Positions 46,058 through 55,031 of a stretch of 64,000 bases of DNA are shown here, piece after piece. Made by a program: the position numbers and the translations under genes. Each line of letters opens with the position of its first letter. The stretch's first letter is position 1. The stretch is from the NCBI RefSeq assembly GCF_004210735.1, contig NZ_SDZL01000006.1:1-64000 (forward strand), read 5' to 3'. Below the pieces are notes generated by a model that was not told the origin of the DNA, did no database searches, and was given only the letters and a program-made list of their open reading frames with translations. This DNA is from Brevundimonas sp. Lineage in GTDB: Bacteria > Pseudomonadota > Alphaproteobacteria > Caulobacterales > Caulobacteraceae.

Positions 46058-46141
46058 GTCGATGGCTCCGGTCGATTTCGACGCGCCCGACTCATCGCGG
46101 GCCCTGCCGCGCACCGTCGCCGCGCTTTGCGGCAGCCTTGG

Positions 46142-46170
46142 GGCTGTAAGGTTAACCGGAGCTTACAGCC
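46142..46170. promoter_or_regulatory. Perfect inverted repeat upstream of the EipA-like gene
   Basis: GGCTGTAAG (46142-46150) and CTTACAGCC (46162-46170) are perfect inverted copies around an 11-base centre that itself contains GGTTAACC. It lies about 85 bp upstream of the EipA-like start. It could bind a dimeric regulator or form an RNA hairpin; no T-tract follows. Confidence 0.5.
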
Positions 46171-46192
46171 GGGCCTCGCTCACTGCCGCCCG

Positions 46193-46295
46193 CCTCAAGT
46201 AGCGCAAAGCGCGGTAGGCCCTGAACCGGCCTCAAGCAGCCCGAAGGGCGGTAGGCCAAGCCTCCGGCCTCAAGCAGCCCGAAGGGCGGTAGGCC
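46193..46295. repeat. Three tandem short palindromes, family D
   Basis: 28-bp units at 46193-46220, 46230-46257 and 46268-46295, spaced 37 and 38 bp. Each has CCTCAAG(C/T)AGC, a small stem, and GCGGTAGGCC or similar. The stem is GCGC/GCGC in unit 1 and GCCC/GGGC in units 2 and 3, a compensatory change. The architecture resembles family C. Confidence 0.85.
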
Positions 46296-46303
46296 CCCTA
46301 AGA

Positions 46304-46852
46304 TCAATGCTTGTCGGTCTTGCTGGCGACCCAGTCCATCACGGCCAGCAGCACGCCCGAGGCGACGAAGGTCAGGTGGATGATCACCGCCCACATCAGC
46401 CCCGCCTCGTCCAGCGGATGGCCCGGCTTGCCGATGTTCATGAAGCTTTTCAGCAGATAGATGGCCGAGATCGCCACGATGGAGGCGATCAGCTTCATCT
46501 TCAGGCCCGAGAAGTCGACCGTGCCCATCCACGGCGGCCGGTCTACATGGTCCTCGTCCAGATCCAGTTTGGAGACGAAATTCTCGTAGCCGGAATACAG
46601 GACGATCAACAGCAGATTGCCCGCCAGCGACAGGTCCACCAGGCTGAGGATAGCCAGGATGGCGCCGTCCGAATTCATGTGCCCTTCGCCGATCACGAAG
46701 GCCTGCGGCACATAATAGAACAGTTCGCGCACGAAGACGGTCAGCAGCATGAACAGCGCCGCCACCAGACCCAGATAGAAGGGCGCCATCAGCCAGCGCG
46801 CGCGGAACAGGTTCCGCTCGAACGTCGTCTCGGCCCAGGGTTTCTTGGTCAT
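46304..46852 (-). CDS. YqhA family (TIGR00645/UPF0114) membrane protein
   Basis: A 182-residue inner-membrane protein with four hydrophobic segments. N-terminal ERNLFRARWLMAPFYLGL, the SLVDLSLAGNLLLIVLYSGY segment and VDFSGLKMKLIASIVAISAI match the TIGR00645/YqhA family, whose function is not known. C-terminal LMWAVIIHLTFVASGVLLAV forms the last helix. It lies 3 bp after the pheT stop on the minus strand, so it may be the last gene of the pheST transcript. Confidence 0.92.
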   Translation of the reverse strand: MTKKPWAETTFERNLFRARWLMAPFYLGLVAALFMLLTVFVRELFYYVPQAFVIGEGHMNSDGAILAILSLVDLSLAGNLLLIVLYSGYENFVSKLDLDEDHVDRPPWMGTVDFSGLKMKLIASIVAISAIYLLKSFMNIGKPGHPLDEAGLMWAVIIHLTFVASGVLLAVMDWVASKTDKH

Positions 46853-46855
46853 CGA

Positions 46856-49264
46856 TCAGGCCCTCAGTTCGGCGCCGGCCCTGGCGGCGGCAGCGGTGAT
46901 CTTGCCGGTCAGGGCCTCGATCTCGGTGTCGGTCAGGGTGGCTTCGCGCGGCTGGATCACGACCTCCAGCGCGACGGACTTCTGTCCCTCGGGCACGCCC
47001 TGGCCGCGATAGACGTCGAACACGCGCACGTCGGCGATCAACGCCTTGTCCGCCCCAACCACGGCCTTGACCAGATCGCCCGCCGGGCGGTCGCCATCGA
47101 CCAGGAAGGCGAAGTCGCGGGTCAGGGGTTGCAGCGGCGGCAGATCGGCCGCCGGGCGCGCCTTGCCCCGGGCGACGCGCGGCTCGGGCACTGCGTCCAG
47201 CATGACCTCGAAGGCGACCATCGGCGCATCGGCGCCCAGCGCCTTCAGCGTGCGCGGATGCAGGGCGCCGAACTCGGCCACCACCACCTTGGGGCCCAGC
47301 TGCAGGCGGGCCGATTGACCCGGCCGCCACCAGTCGCGATTCTGTCCCTCGACCAGCTGCAGGGACGCGACCGGCGCGCCCAGCTCTTCCAGCAGGGCCA
47401 TCAGGTCGCCCTTGAGCGCATACAGCGCCTGTTCCGGCTGGCCGCTCCAGTGGCGGGCGGCGTGGGGCGCGATCAGACCGGCGATGACCGTCTTCTGGTC
47501 GCCGGGGCGGTCGCCCAGATAGATCGGACCGATCTCGAACAGGGCCGCGTCGGCGTGGCCGCGCGCGGCGTTGCGCGCCGCCGCCTGGATCAGGTTCGGC
47601 AGCACTGACGGACGCATGCAGTCCAGTTCCGACGCGATCGGGTTTTGCAGCACCAGTCGCTCCGACCCGCCGCCGAAAGCCTCGGCGATCTTGCGGCTGG
47701 TGAAGGACCAGGTGACGGCCTCGCCATAGCCCATGGCCGCCAGCGCCCGGCGGGCGATGCGGATGCGGGTCTGGCGCGGGCTCAGCACGCCACGCGCGGG
47801 TCGGGCGACCTGCGGCAACGGCGTCGACGGCAGGGCGCCGTAGCCGGCGATGCGCGCGACCTCTTCCACCAGATCGGCGGGGCCATCGACATCACGGCGC
47901 CACGATGGCGGCGTGACCCGCCACGGCGAACCGGGAGCGATGTCAAAGCCCAGCGCCTTCAGGATGTCGGCGATGCGGTCGTCGCCCAGCGTCAGGCCCG
48001 ACAGGCGCGCGACATAGGCCGGATCGAAATCCAGCGGCTGCGGCAGGGCGGGCGTCTGACCGGCGGCCACGATGTCCGACGGTTCGCCGCCGCACAGGTC
48101 CAGGATCAGGCGCGTCGCCAGCTCCAGCCCCGGCACGACCGAGGCCGTGTCCACGCCACGCGCGAACCGGTACTGGGCGTCGGAGCTGATGGTCAGGGTC
48201 CGCCCGGTCTGGGCCGTGACGATGGGGTCGAACCAGGCGGATTCCAGGAAGACGTCGACCGTCTGATCCGAACAGCCGGTGCTCTCGCCGCCCATGACGC
48301 CGCCCAGGCCGATGGGCCGTTCGCCCGCCGCGTCGGCGATCACGCACATGGCCGGATCGACCTGATAGGTCTTGCCGTCCAGCGCGATCAGATGCTCGTG
48401 CTCGCCGGTATCGCTGGCGATCTGGCCGCCGCGCACGACGATCTCGGCCCCGACCAGCTTGGCCGCGTCATAGACGTGCAGCGGCCGCGCCTGATCATAG
48501 GCGATCAGGTTGGTCACATCGACCAGCCGGTTGATCGAGCGCAGGCCGATGGCCGTCAGGCGGCGCTGCAGCCAGTCGGGCGACGGCCCATTCTTCACGC
48601 CCCGGATCAGGCGACCGGCGAAGACCGGGCACATCTCGGGCGCCTCGATCCGCACCGCTATCGGCGACGGGAATCCGCCGCGCACCGGCGCGATGTCATA
48701 GGTCTTCAGCGTGCCGACACCCGCCGCCGCCAGGTCGCGCGCGATGCCCGCCACGCCCAGCCAGTCGGGCCGGTTCGGCGTCACCTCGAAATCGATCACC
48801 GGCTCGGCCCCGAACACCGCCGCCGCGGGGGTCCCGACCGCCAGCGTGTCGGGCAGTTCCTGAATGCCGTCGCTGTCGTCGGCCAGCTCCAGCTCGGAGG
48901 CCGAACACAGCATGCCGTTCGACACCACGCCGCGCACCGGCTTCTCGACCAGGGTCACGCCCAGGCCGGGCACGTAAGCGCCGATGGGGGCGTAGATGGT
49001 GGTCAGGCCCGGGCGCGCATTCGGCGCGCCGCAGACGATCTCCTTCATGCCGTCCACCGTCTCGACCTGGCAGACCTGCAGCCGGTCGGCGTTCGGATGG
49101 CGCTCGGCCGAGACGATCTTGGCCACCGTGAACGGCGCCAGCTTGGCGGTCGGGTCCGAGACATGCTCGACCTCCAGCCCGGCCATGGTCATGGCCTCGG
49201 CGATGGCGTGAACGTCAGCGTCGGTCTCGAGATGGTTCTTGAGCCAGGACAGGGTGAATTTCAT
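46856..49264 (-). CDS. pheT: Phenylalanine-tRNA ligase subunit beta
   Basis: Beta subunit of the alpha2-beta2 PheRS, needed for charging tRNA-Phe and for editing. N-terminal [16 protein letters not shown] is typical. It has the tRNA-binding OB-like domain near residues 40-150 ([19 protein letters not shown]), the B3/4 editing region, the B5 region and the C-terminal anticodon-binding domain ([17 protein letters not shown]). Length 802 residues is typical of the bacterial subunit. It lies 10 bp after pheS in the same operon. Confidence 0.97.
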   Translation of the reverse strand: MKFTLSWLKNHLETDADVHAIAEAMTMAGLEVEHVSDPTAKLAPFTVAKIVSAERHPNADRLQVCQVETVDGMKEIVCGAPNARPGLTTIYAPIGAYVPGLGVTLVEKPVRGVVSNGMLCSASELELADDSDGIQELPDTLAVGTPAAAVFGAEPVIDFEVTPNRPDWLGVAGIARDLAAAGVGTLKTYDIAPVRGGFPSPIAVRIEAPEMCPVFAGRLIRGVKNGPSPDWLQRRLTAIGLRSINRLVDVTNLIAYDQARPLHVYDAAKLVGAEIVVRGGQIASDTGEHEHLIALDGKTYQVDPAMCVIADAAGERPIGLGGVMGGESTGCSDQTVDVFLESAWFDPIVTAQTGRTLTISSDAQYRFARGVDTASVVPGLELATRLILDLCGGEPSDIVAAGQTPALPQPLDFDPAYVARLSGLTLGDDRIADILKALGFDIAPGSPWRVTPPSWRRDVDGPADLVEEVARIAGYGALPSTPLPQVARPARGVLSPRQTRIRIARRALAAMGYGEAVTWSFTSRKIAEAFGGGSERLVLQNPIASELDCMRPSVLPNLIQAAARNAARGHADAALFEIGPIYLGDRPGDQKTVIAGLIAPHAARHWSGQPEQALYALKGDLMALLEELGAPVASLQLVEGQNRDWWRPGQSARLQLGPKVVVAEFGALHPRTLKALGADAPMVAFEVMLDAVPEPRVARGKARPAADLPPLQPLTRDFAFLVDGDRPAGDLVKAVVGADKALIADVRVFDVYRGQGVPEGQKSVALEVVIQPREATLTDTEIEALTGKITAAAARAGAELRA

Positions 49265-49274
49265 CGTCGTGTCC

Positions 49275-50390
49275 TCAGCTCAGGCCGCTGGCGGCGTTCG
49301 GCGCCGTGAAGGCCGAGAAGCCGTAGTTCTTCATCCACCGCACGTCCGCCTCGAACATGGGGCGCAGGTCGGTGATGCCGTATTTCAGCATGGCCAGGCG
49401 GTCGACGCCCATGCCGAAGGCGAAGCCCTGCCATTCGGCCGGGTCCAGACCGCAGCTGCGCAGCACGTTCGGATGCACCATGCCGCAGCCCAGGATCTCC
49501 ATCCAGCTGTCGCCCTGGTTCAGCTTCAGCTCGCCGCCCGATCGGTCGCAGCGGATGTCCATTTCCGCCGACGGCTCGGTGAAGGGGAAGTGGTGCGGAC
49601 GGAAGCGCGCGTCGATGCTGTCCATCTCGAAGAAGCGCGCCAGGAAGGTCTCCAGCGTCCACTTCAGATGGCCCATGTGGATGTCGCGGTCGATCACCAG
49701 ACCCTCGACCTGATGGAACATCGGCGTGTGGGTGGCGTCGGAATCCTTACGGAAGGTGCGGCCCGGCGCGATGATGCGGATCGGCGGCTCCTGACCCGTG
49801 GCGATCCACGGGGCCTCGGGCTTGTCGCCTGTCGTCTGCATCGTCCGCACCTGCACCGGGCTGGTGTGGGTGCGCAGCACCTTGCGCTCGCCCGTCTCCG
49901 GGTCGGGCTGCAGGAAGAAGGTGTCGTGCATCTCCCGCGCCGGGTGTTTGGGCGGGAAGTTCAGGGCGGTGAAATTGTGGAAGTCGTCCTCGATGTCCGG
50001 GCCCTCGGCCACGGCGAAACCCATTTCGGCGAAGATGTGGGTGACCTCGTCCATCACCTGCATGGTCGGGTGCACGCCCCCCCTGCGACGCGGACGCGAC
50101 GGCAGGGTCAGATCGACCCGTTCAGCCAGCAATTTCGCGTCCAGCTCGGCGGCTTCCAGCAGCGCCTTGCGGTCGGCGACGGCGGCGGATACGCGGTCGC
50201 GCAGGCCATTGATGACCGGCCCGTTTTCGCGCCGCTCGTCCGGGCTCATCGCGCCCATCCCCTTCAGCAGGCCGGAGATGACGCCGGTCTTGCCGAGCGC
50301 CGAGACGCGGATCTCCTCGATCGCCGACACCGTCTCGGCCGAGCCGATGGCGTTGATGAGGTCCAGTTCCAGTTGGGAAAGGTCGGTCAT
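49275..50390 (-). CDS. pheS: Phenylalanine-tRNA ligase subunit alpha
   Basis: Catalytic alpha subunit of PheRS. N-terminal coiled coil (about 1-90), then the class II catalytic core: motif 2 region with [20 protein letters not shown] (near residue 210), and [32 protein letters not shown], and motif 3 [18 protein letters not shown] near the end. 371 residues. The ATG at 50390 gives [11 protein letters not shown]; an in-frame start at 50423 is less typical. An intrinsic terminator lies between rplT and this gene, so pheS may have partial readthrough or its own promoter. Confidence 0.96.
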   Translation of the reverse strand: MTDLSQLELDLINAIGSAETVSAIEEIRVSALGKTGVISGLLKGMGAMSPDERRENGPVINGLRDRVSAAVADRKALLEAAELDAKLLAERVDLTLPSRPRRRGGVHPTMQVMDEVTHIFAEMGFAVAEGPDIEDDFHNFTALNFPPKHPAREMHDTFFLQPDPETGERKVLRTHTSPVQVRTMQTTGDKPEAPWIATGQEPPIRIIAPGRTFRKDSDATHTPMFHQVEGLVIDRDIHMGHLKWTLETFLARFFEMDSIDARFRPHHFPFTEPSAEMDIRCDRSGGELKLNQGDSWMEILGCGMVHPNVLRSCGLDPAEWQGFAFGMGVDRLAMLKYGITDLRPMFEADVRWMKNYGFSAFTAPNAASGLS

Positions 50391-50423
50391 AAGGGTCCGT
50401 CTAGCGGTTGCGGTCCAAAGCAA

Positions 50424-50456
50424 AAAGCCCCCCGGCGCGGGCCGGAGGGCTTTTGC
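50424..50456 (-). terminator. Intrinsic terminator between rplT and pheS (minus strand)
   Basis: Read on the minus strand, a 10-bp stem GCCCTCCGGC/GCCGGGGGGC (one wobble) is followed by TTTTT. It lies in the 87-bp gap between rplT and pheS. It may end most infC-rpmI-rplT transcripts, or act as an attenuator for pheST; no Phe-rich leader peptide was found. Confidence 0.85.
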
Positions 50457-50477
50457 TCGATCCCGTGCGGGAAAGAC

Positions 50478-50831
50478 TTAGGCCAGGGCCGCGCGAACCT
50501 TGTCGGCGACGGCCTTGAAGCCGGCTTCGTCGGCCGCGATGTCGGCCAGGACCTTGCGGTCCAGTTCGATGCCGGCCTTGTCCAGGCCGTGGATGAACTG
50601 CGAATAGGTGAAGCCTTCGGCGCGGGCCGCGGCGTTGATGCGCTGGATCCACAGGGCGCGGAAGTTGCGCTTCTTGTTGCGACGGTCGCGGTAAGCGTAC
50701 TGGCCGGCGCGATCGACGGCGGCCTTGGCGGTGCGGATGGTGTTCTTGCGGCGGCCGTAGAAGCCCTTGGCCTGCTTCAGAACCTTCTTGTGCTTGGCGT
50801 GGGACGTAACGCCCCGTTTCACGCGAGCCAT
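50478..50831 (-). CDS. rplT: 50S ribosomal protein L20
   Basis: Ribosomal protein needed for early 50S assembly, also an autoregulator of its operon in E. coli. N-terminal [20 protein letters not shown] is diagnostic, with [20 protein letters not shown] and [20 protein letters not shown] after it. Length 117 residues. It is next to rpmI (upstream) and pheS (downstream), the conserved order. Confidence 0.97.
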   Translation of the reverse strand: MARVKRGVTSHAKHKKVLKQAKGFYGRRKNTIRTAKAAVDRAGQYAYRDRRNKKRNFRALWIQRINAAARAEGFTYSQFIHGLDKAGIELDRKVLADIAADEAGFKAVADKVRAALA

Positions 50832-50939
50832 GATGTTTTTCCTTCGGGTGACCTCTGGCGTTCGCCGCGCGGCGGCTCACTGCTTGAGAGGCTCAGTTCA
50901 AATTCAATGCGGTGGAGAAGATCTGTCTGCGTGCGCCGA

Positions 50940-51137
50940 TCAGGCGTACGGCATGTAGGATTTGATCTTCTTGGCGTCGGCGTCGGCCATGACCGAGGTG
51001 CCGCGGTTCTGGCGGATGTATTTCGAGTTGTGGCTGATCAAGCGGTGACGCTTGCCCGCAACGCCGGCCTTAACCTTGCCAGTGGCCGTGAATTTGAAGC
51101 GCTTCTTGGCGCCCGACTTCGTCTTCAGTTTCGGCAT
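50940..51137 (-). CDS. rpmI: 50S ribosomal protein L35
   Basis: Small basic 50S protein. The sequence [20 protein letters not shown] is typical, followed by [16 protein letters not shown]. The ATG at 51137 gives the standard N-terminus and 65 residues; a GTG two codons upstream is an alternative. It precedes rplT by 108 bp. infC lies 2.3 kb upstream, beyond an S9 peptidase gene. Confidence 0.96.
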   Translation of the reverse strand: MPKLKTKSGAKKRFKFTATGKVKAGVAGKRHRLISHNSKYIRQNRGTSVMADADAKKIKSYMPYA

Positions 51138-51297
51138 TTTCACTCTCTGTCTTTGAGTGGGCGACCGCTCTTCAAGCTGCTTGAGCCCGAGGGGTGGTCT
51201 CCCTGATTAAGAACCGCCCAGGCATGCCTGTTCGCCCGGCGGTTCGGTACGCGAAGGCGCGGCTTTTAAGCGAAAGCCGCGCCTGGCGCAAGGTCGG

Positions 51298-53283
51298 TCA
51301 GTTCGGGGGGTTGTGCGTCTGAAGGAAGCGCAGCATTTCGGTCAACACCTGCTCGCGCGTGTCGGATCGCGAAAGCCAGTGATCCTCGCCGTTCATCTCG
51401 ATGAACTCGTACGGCTTTCCGGCCTTGCGCAGGGCGTCGGCCATGACCCGGCTCTGGACGATGGGCACGACGTGGTCGTCACGGCCATGCAGCAGCAGAA
51501 TTGGGGCGTCGGCCCGCGCCGCCAGGAAGGCAGGCGACCGGTCGTCCAGGGAGTTGTCGCCGAATCCGTCGGCGCCCATGAAGCGGCTCCAATAGCGTAG
51601 GGCGGGGTTGTCGTTGTAGCCGGTGTCGCGCGCCTCGTCGCGAAGCATGCGGCGCAGGTCTGTGACCCCAGCCCAGGACACGGCGCAACGATAGACCCCG
51701 GGGTCCAGCGTCACGCCGGCCAGCGCGGCGTACCCGCCATAGCTTCCGCCGACGATGCAGACCCGTTTCGGGTCGACGATCCCCTGCTCCGACAGGTAAC
51801 GCACGCCGTCGGACAGGTCCGTCTGCATCTTGCGGCCCCATTCGCCGTAGCCGGCCTCGCGGAACGCGTCGCCATATCCCGTGGAGCCCCGGAAATTCGG
51901 CTGCAGCACCGCATAGCCGCGTGACGCCACCGCCTGTGCCTGGAAGTCGAAGGTCATGGTGTCGTGCGCTTCGGGTCCGCCGTGAGGCATGACGACCAAC
52001 GGCAGGCCGCGCGGATTTTCGACGCCCGGCGGCAGGGTCAGATAGCCATGGATCTTCAGCCCGTCGGCTGCCGGATATTCCACCGATCGCACTGCGGCGA
52101 CCTGTTCGGGTCGCAGATCATAGGCGCTGCCGATCCGCGCCGCCGATCCATTGGCGAAGTTCAGGACATAATAGGTTCCCGGATCCGACGCACTGGCGGT
52201 GTAGACCACCGCCTTCTGCAGGTCGTTGCTCCAGTTCACCAGGTCCGGCGCCTTGCCGGTGAAGGCCTGCTGCACGCGCGCCCACAGATTGCCCGCGTTC
52301 GGGTCGGTCAGGACGATCTGCCGACCGTTGTCGGTCGAGCGGGCCGCCCCGATGAACCGCCGGGTCACCGGATGGAACATCATCGCCTCCGGCCTGAACT
52401 CGAAGCGGACCGGACGCCAGGCGCCGGTGGCGAAATTCACGTCGAAATACTCGGCGTCCTCACGCCCCGGCTGGCTCATGTCGGGGCGACGCGCGCCCAC
52501 GATGACGCTATCCCCCTGCATCCCCAGCCCTACCAGATAGGGCCTGTCCAGCGGCGCGGTGGTCCGCCAGATCTCCTTGAACGAACCGCCCTGGCGCACC
52601 ATCAGCTTCCAGACTTTGGACGCTCGATCATATTCGCTCTGCGCGACCGACTGGCCGGTCGCGTCCAGCACATAGTCAGTGACCTGTCGGCCCATGACTT
52701 CATGCAGCCGGCCACGCCCCGTCTCGGGCTCGATCCGGAACAGGTCCATCCGCTCCGGATTGGCGCGGGCATAGCCTCGGACGAAGACCTGCGGCGTCCC
52801 GTCCACGTCCAGCACGGTGATGTTGTCGAACAGATACGGCAGCACCCCACGGGTGCCTTCGAACACCTGATAGATCTTGTTTTCGGCCGGGTTGTAGATC
52901 TGGGCCGCGAACCATTCGGTTTCGATCAAGCCGATCTCCGGCAGAGCTTCTGACGAAGACGTCGTGACAAGCACACGATCTTCGCCGATCCAGTCCAAGT
53001 CCCTAACCTTGGCGCGGCCGACCGACGCACCCCCGATCTGGGCCCGGCTTTCGACATCAAGCAAGACCAGGGTGCGATCCTCGTCCGCCACCGTAATGAA
53101 GGCCAGGCGCTTTCCTGACGGCGACAGCTCCACCAGCTCAAGCGACGGCAGGGCGCCGTAAACCGACAGCGGCGCCGGTGCGGCGCTCGCCTGGGCCAGG
53201 GCTGCCGATGCAGGCAGGATGGCCAGGCCAGACAAGGCCAGCGCGGCGGCCACAAGGCCCGCGCGGATCGTGGAACGTGACAT
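51298..53283 (-). CDS. S9 family prolyl oligopeptidase-type peptidase
   Basis: A 661-residue exported serine peptidase of the prolyl oligopeptidase/dipeptidyl aminopeptidase group. A signal peptide (residues 1-29, ending near ALAQ) precedes a beta-propeller N-terminal domain (about 45-400). The alpha/beta-hydrolase catalytic domain (about 400-655) has PHGGPEAHDTMTFDF, nucleophile elbow GGSYGGYAALAG, acid in LLHGRDDHVVP and histidine in NGEDHWLSR. It probably cleaves small peptides in the periplasm. It sits between infC and rpmI, which are normally adjacent, on the same strand. Confidence 0.9.
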   Translation of the reverse strand: MSRSTIRAGLVAAALALSGLAILPASAALAQASAAPAPLSVYGALPSLELVELSPSGKRLAFITVADEDRTLVLLDVESRAQIGGASVGRAKVRDLDWIGEDRVLVTTSSSEALPEIGLIETEWFAAQIYNPAENKIYQVFEGTRGVLPYLFDNITVLDVDGTPQVFVRGYARANPERMDLFRIEPETGRGRLHEVMGRQVTDYVLDATGQSVAQSEYDRASKVWKLMVRQGGSFKEIWRTTAPLDRPYLVGLGMQGDSVIVGARRPDMSQPGREDAEYFDVNFATGAWRPVRFEFRPEAMMFHPVTRRFIGAARSTDNGRQIVLTDPNAGNLWARVQQAFTGKAPDLVNWSNDLQKAVVYTASASDPGTYYVLNFANGSAARIGSAYDLRPEQVAAVRSVEYPAADGLKIHGYLTLPPGVENPRGLPLVVMPHGGPEAHDTMTFDFQAQAVASRGYAVLQPNFRGSTGYGDAFREAGYGEWGRKMQTDLSDGVRYLSEQGIVDPKRVCIVGGSYGGYAALAGVTLDPGVYRCAVSWAGVTDLRRMLRDEARDTGYNDNPALRYWSRFMGADGFGDNSLDDRSPAFLAARADAPILLLHGRDDHVVPIVQSRVMADALRKAGKPYEFIEMNGEDHWLSRSDTREQVLTEMLRFLQTHNPPN

Positions 53284-53382
53284 TTAAGAGAGACCCCCCG
53301 TCTCAGAGAAATTTACAGCCATGATCATACGGCCGTCGCGCAATCTCAAGTGGTCATTCTGGGGGACGGGCCTGAAACGCAA

Positions 53383-53409
53383 AACGCCCCGGCGCGAAGC
53401 CGGGGCGTT
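53383..53409 (-). terminator. Intrinsic terminator after infC (minus strand)
   Basis: Read on the minus strand, an 11-bp stem AACGCCCCGGC/GCCGGGGCGTT (53383-53393 with 53399-53409 on the plus strand) is followed by TTTT. It lies 25-51 bp past the infC stop, so the infC transcript probably ends here and the S9 peptidase is transcribed separately. Confidence 0.85.
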
Positions 53410-53433
53410 CTGAAGTTCTGCTGAGCCGGCGCC

Positions 53434-53955
53434 TCAGCGCGGAGCCAGGATCATGATCATCTGGCGGCCTTCCATACGCGGGGCGTATTCGACCTTGGCG
53501 ACCTCGTCGAAGTCGGCCTGGACCTTGTTGAGCAGCTTCATGCCCAGTTCCGGGTGCGCCATTTCGCGACCGCGGAAACGCAGGGTCACCTTGACCTTGT
53601 CGCCCTCCTCGAAGAAGCGATGCATCGACTTGGCCTTCACGTCATAGTCGTGGGTGTCGATGTTCGGCCGCAGCTTGATTTCCTTGAGCTCGACGACCTT
53701 CTGGCGCTTGCGGGCCTCGGCCTTCTTCTTCTGCTCCTGGAAACGGAATTTGCCGTAGTCGAGGATCTTGGCCACGGGCGGATCGGACGTGGCGACGATT
53801 TCGACGAGATCCAGACCGGCTTCCTCGGCGGCTTCCAGCGCAGCAGAAGTCGGCATGACGCCCTGCTTCTCGCCGTTCTGATCGATCAGAAGAACGCGGG
53901 GGGCGCGGATTTCCTGGTTCATACGCGGCCCGTCCTTCACGGGCGGCGTTTGCAT
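53434..53955 (-). CDS. infC: Translation initiation factor IF-3
   Basis: Binds the 30S subunit and checks start-codon pairing. Residues 16-36 ([19 protein letters not shown]) and the long helix [20 protein letters not shown] mark the N- and C-domains, followed by [16 protein letters not shown]. Length 173 residues. The ATG at 53955 gives [19 protein letters not shown], which resembles Caulobacter IF-3; an internal ATG at 53922 is possible. In E. coli infC starts with AUU; here an ordinary ATG is available. Confidence 0.96.
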   Translation of the reverse strand: MQTPPVKDGPRMNQEIRAPRVLLIDQNGEKQGVMPTSAALEAAEEAGLDLVEIVATSDPPVAKILDYGKFRFQEQKKKAEARKRQKVVELKEIKLRPNIDTHDYDVKAKSMHRFFEEGDKVKVTLRFRGREMAHPELGMKLLNKVQADFDEVAKVEYAPRMEGRQMIMILAPR

Positions 53956-54080
53956 GGGACGGCGAATGGGCGTCGTTTCCTTATGTGGTCGAAAGCGTCT
54001 GAATCTTCGCAGGGGAAGACGCGCGACACGCGGTCGCGTTCCCCTGCTGGACGCCTATATGACCGCGAAAGCCTTTCGCT

Positions 54081-55031
54081 TCAAGGTTTGACCGCATCAG
54101 GGGCCGGCGCGAAGGCCGCTTGCAGCGCCAGAGTCTCCTCGAACACACGCTCGACCGACAGGGCGGTGATCGGCGCGAAGTCGCCCCGCACCGGCGCGGC
54201 GGCCAGCACCCGCCCCTTCGGCCCCCATGGCGCCTTGTGCCACCACTCGCTGGGACCGAACAGGCCCAGCGTCGGCGCCCCCGTCGCCGCAGCCACGTGC
54301 ATCAGGCCGGAATCGTTGCCGACGAACAGCGTCGCCCGGCCGATCGCCGCCGCCGAGGCCAGGATGTCGCCCGTGCCCACTGCGTCGATGCCGCGCGGCC
54401 CTGCCGCCGCCAGCGCCGGGGCCGCCGCCTCGTGATCACCCGGCCCGCCCACCATCATGAAACGCCACCCGTCAAAGCGCGGTTCGGCCTTCAGCCGCTC
54501 GACCAGCGCGGCCCAGCGGTCCGCCGGCCAGCTACGATCTGCTGCTGTCGAGATGGGCGCCATGGCCAGGATCGGCGCCGGGTCCGCGCCGATCAGCGCA
54601 GACGCCTGCGTCCGGGCCGCGTCGTCCAGGAAGATTTCGGGCTCCATCGTCCCGTTGGCCTTCATCATGCGCGAGAAGGTGACGACCTTGGGATCGCCCT
54701 TCTCCAGCGCCCGGCTGTAGAGACGCCGCTGCCCCGCGCGCAGGAACAGCGACATGGCCGAGCCGCGCACGTCCGCCACCATGGCCCAGCGCACGCCCAC
54801 CGCCTGACGCCACAGGGCGCGCCAGTGGCCGGACAGTTTCTGCTTCTTCCACGGAATGACCTTCACCACGCCGGGCGCCGCGCGGAACAGGGCGGCGGCG
54901 GTCGGGCCGACGGCGACCGTGATTTCGGCCCCCGGCAGCTGGCGGCCGATCTCGCGGATCGCGCCGCTGGACATCACCGCGTCGCCGATGCGGTCGGCGC
55001 TGATGAACAGGACCTGTGGCGCGTCGCTCAT
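54081..55031 (-). CDS. Glycosyltransferase family 9 protein, copy B
   Basis: A 316-residue heptosyltransferase-type glycosyltransferase (GT9, GT-B fold), likely acting on LPS core. N-terminal LFISADRIGDAVMSSGAIRE holds the acceptor-site Asp. The C-terminal donor-binding region has FVGNDSGLMHVAAATGAPTL and LFGPSEWW. It overlaps the start of its paralogue (55028-56005) by 4 bp, so they are translated together. The middle region DRWAALVERLKAEPRFDG is nearly identical in both, indicating recent duplication or gene conversion. Confidence 0.87.
   Translation of the reverse strand: MSDAPQVLFISADRIGDAVMSSGAIREIGRQLPGAEITVAVGPTAAALFRAAPGVVKVIPWKKQKLSGHWRALWRQAVGVRWAMVADVRGSAMSLFLRAGQRRLYSRALEKGDPKVVTFSRMMKANGTMEPEIFLDDAARTQASALIGADPAPILAMAPISTAADRSWPADRWAALVERLKAEPRFDGWRFMMVGGPGDHEAAAPALAAAGPRGIDAVGTGDILASAAAIGRATLFVGNDSGLMHVAAATGAPTLGLFGPSEWWHKAPWGPKGRVLAAAPVRGDFAPITALSVERVFEETLALQAAFAPAPDAVKP

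Noticed and set aside
50391-50477. pheM-like Phe-rich leader peptide
   Set aside because: No ATG-started frame with several Phe codons precedes the terminator.
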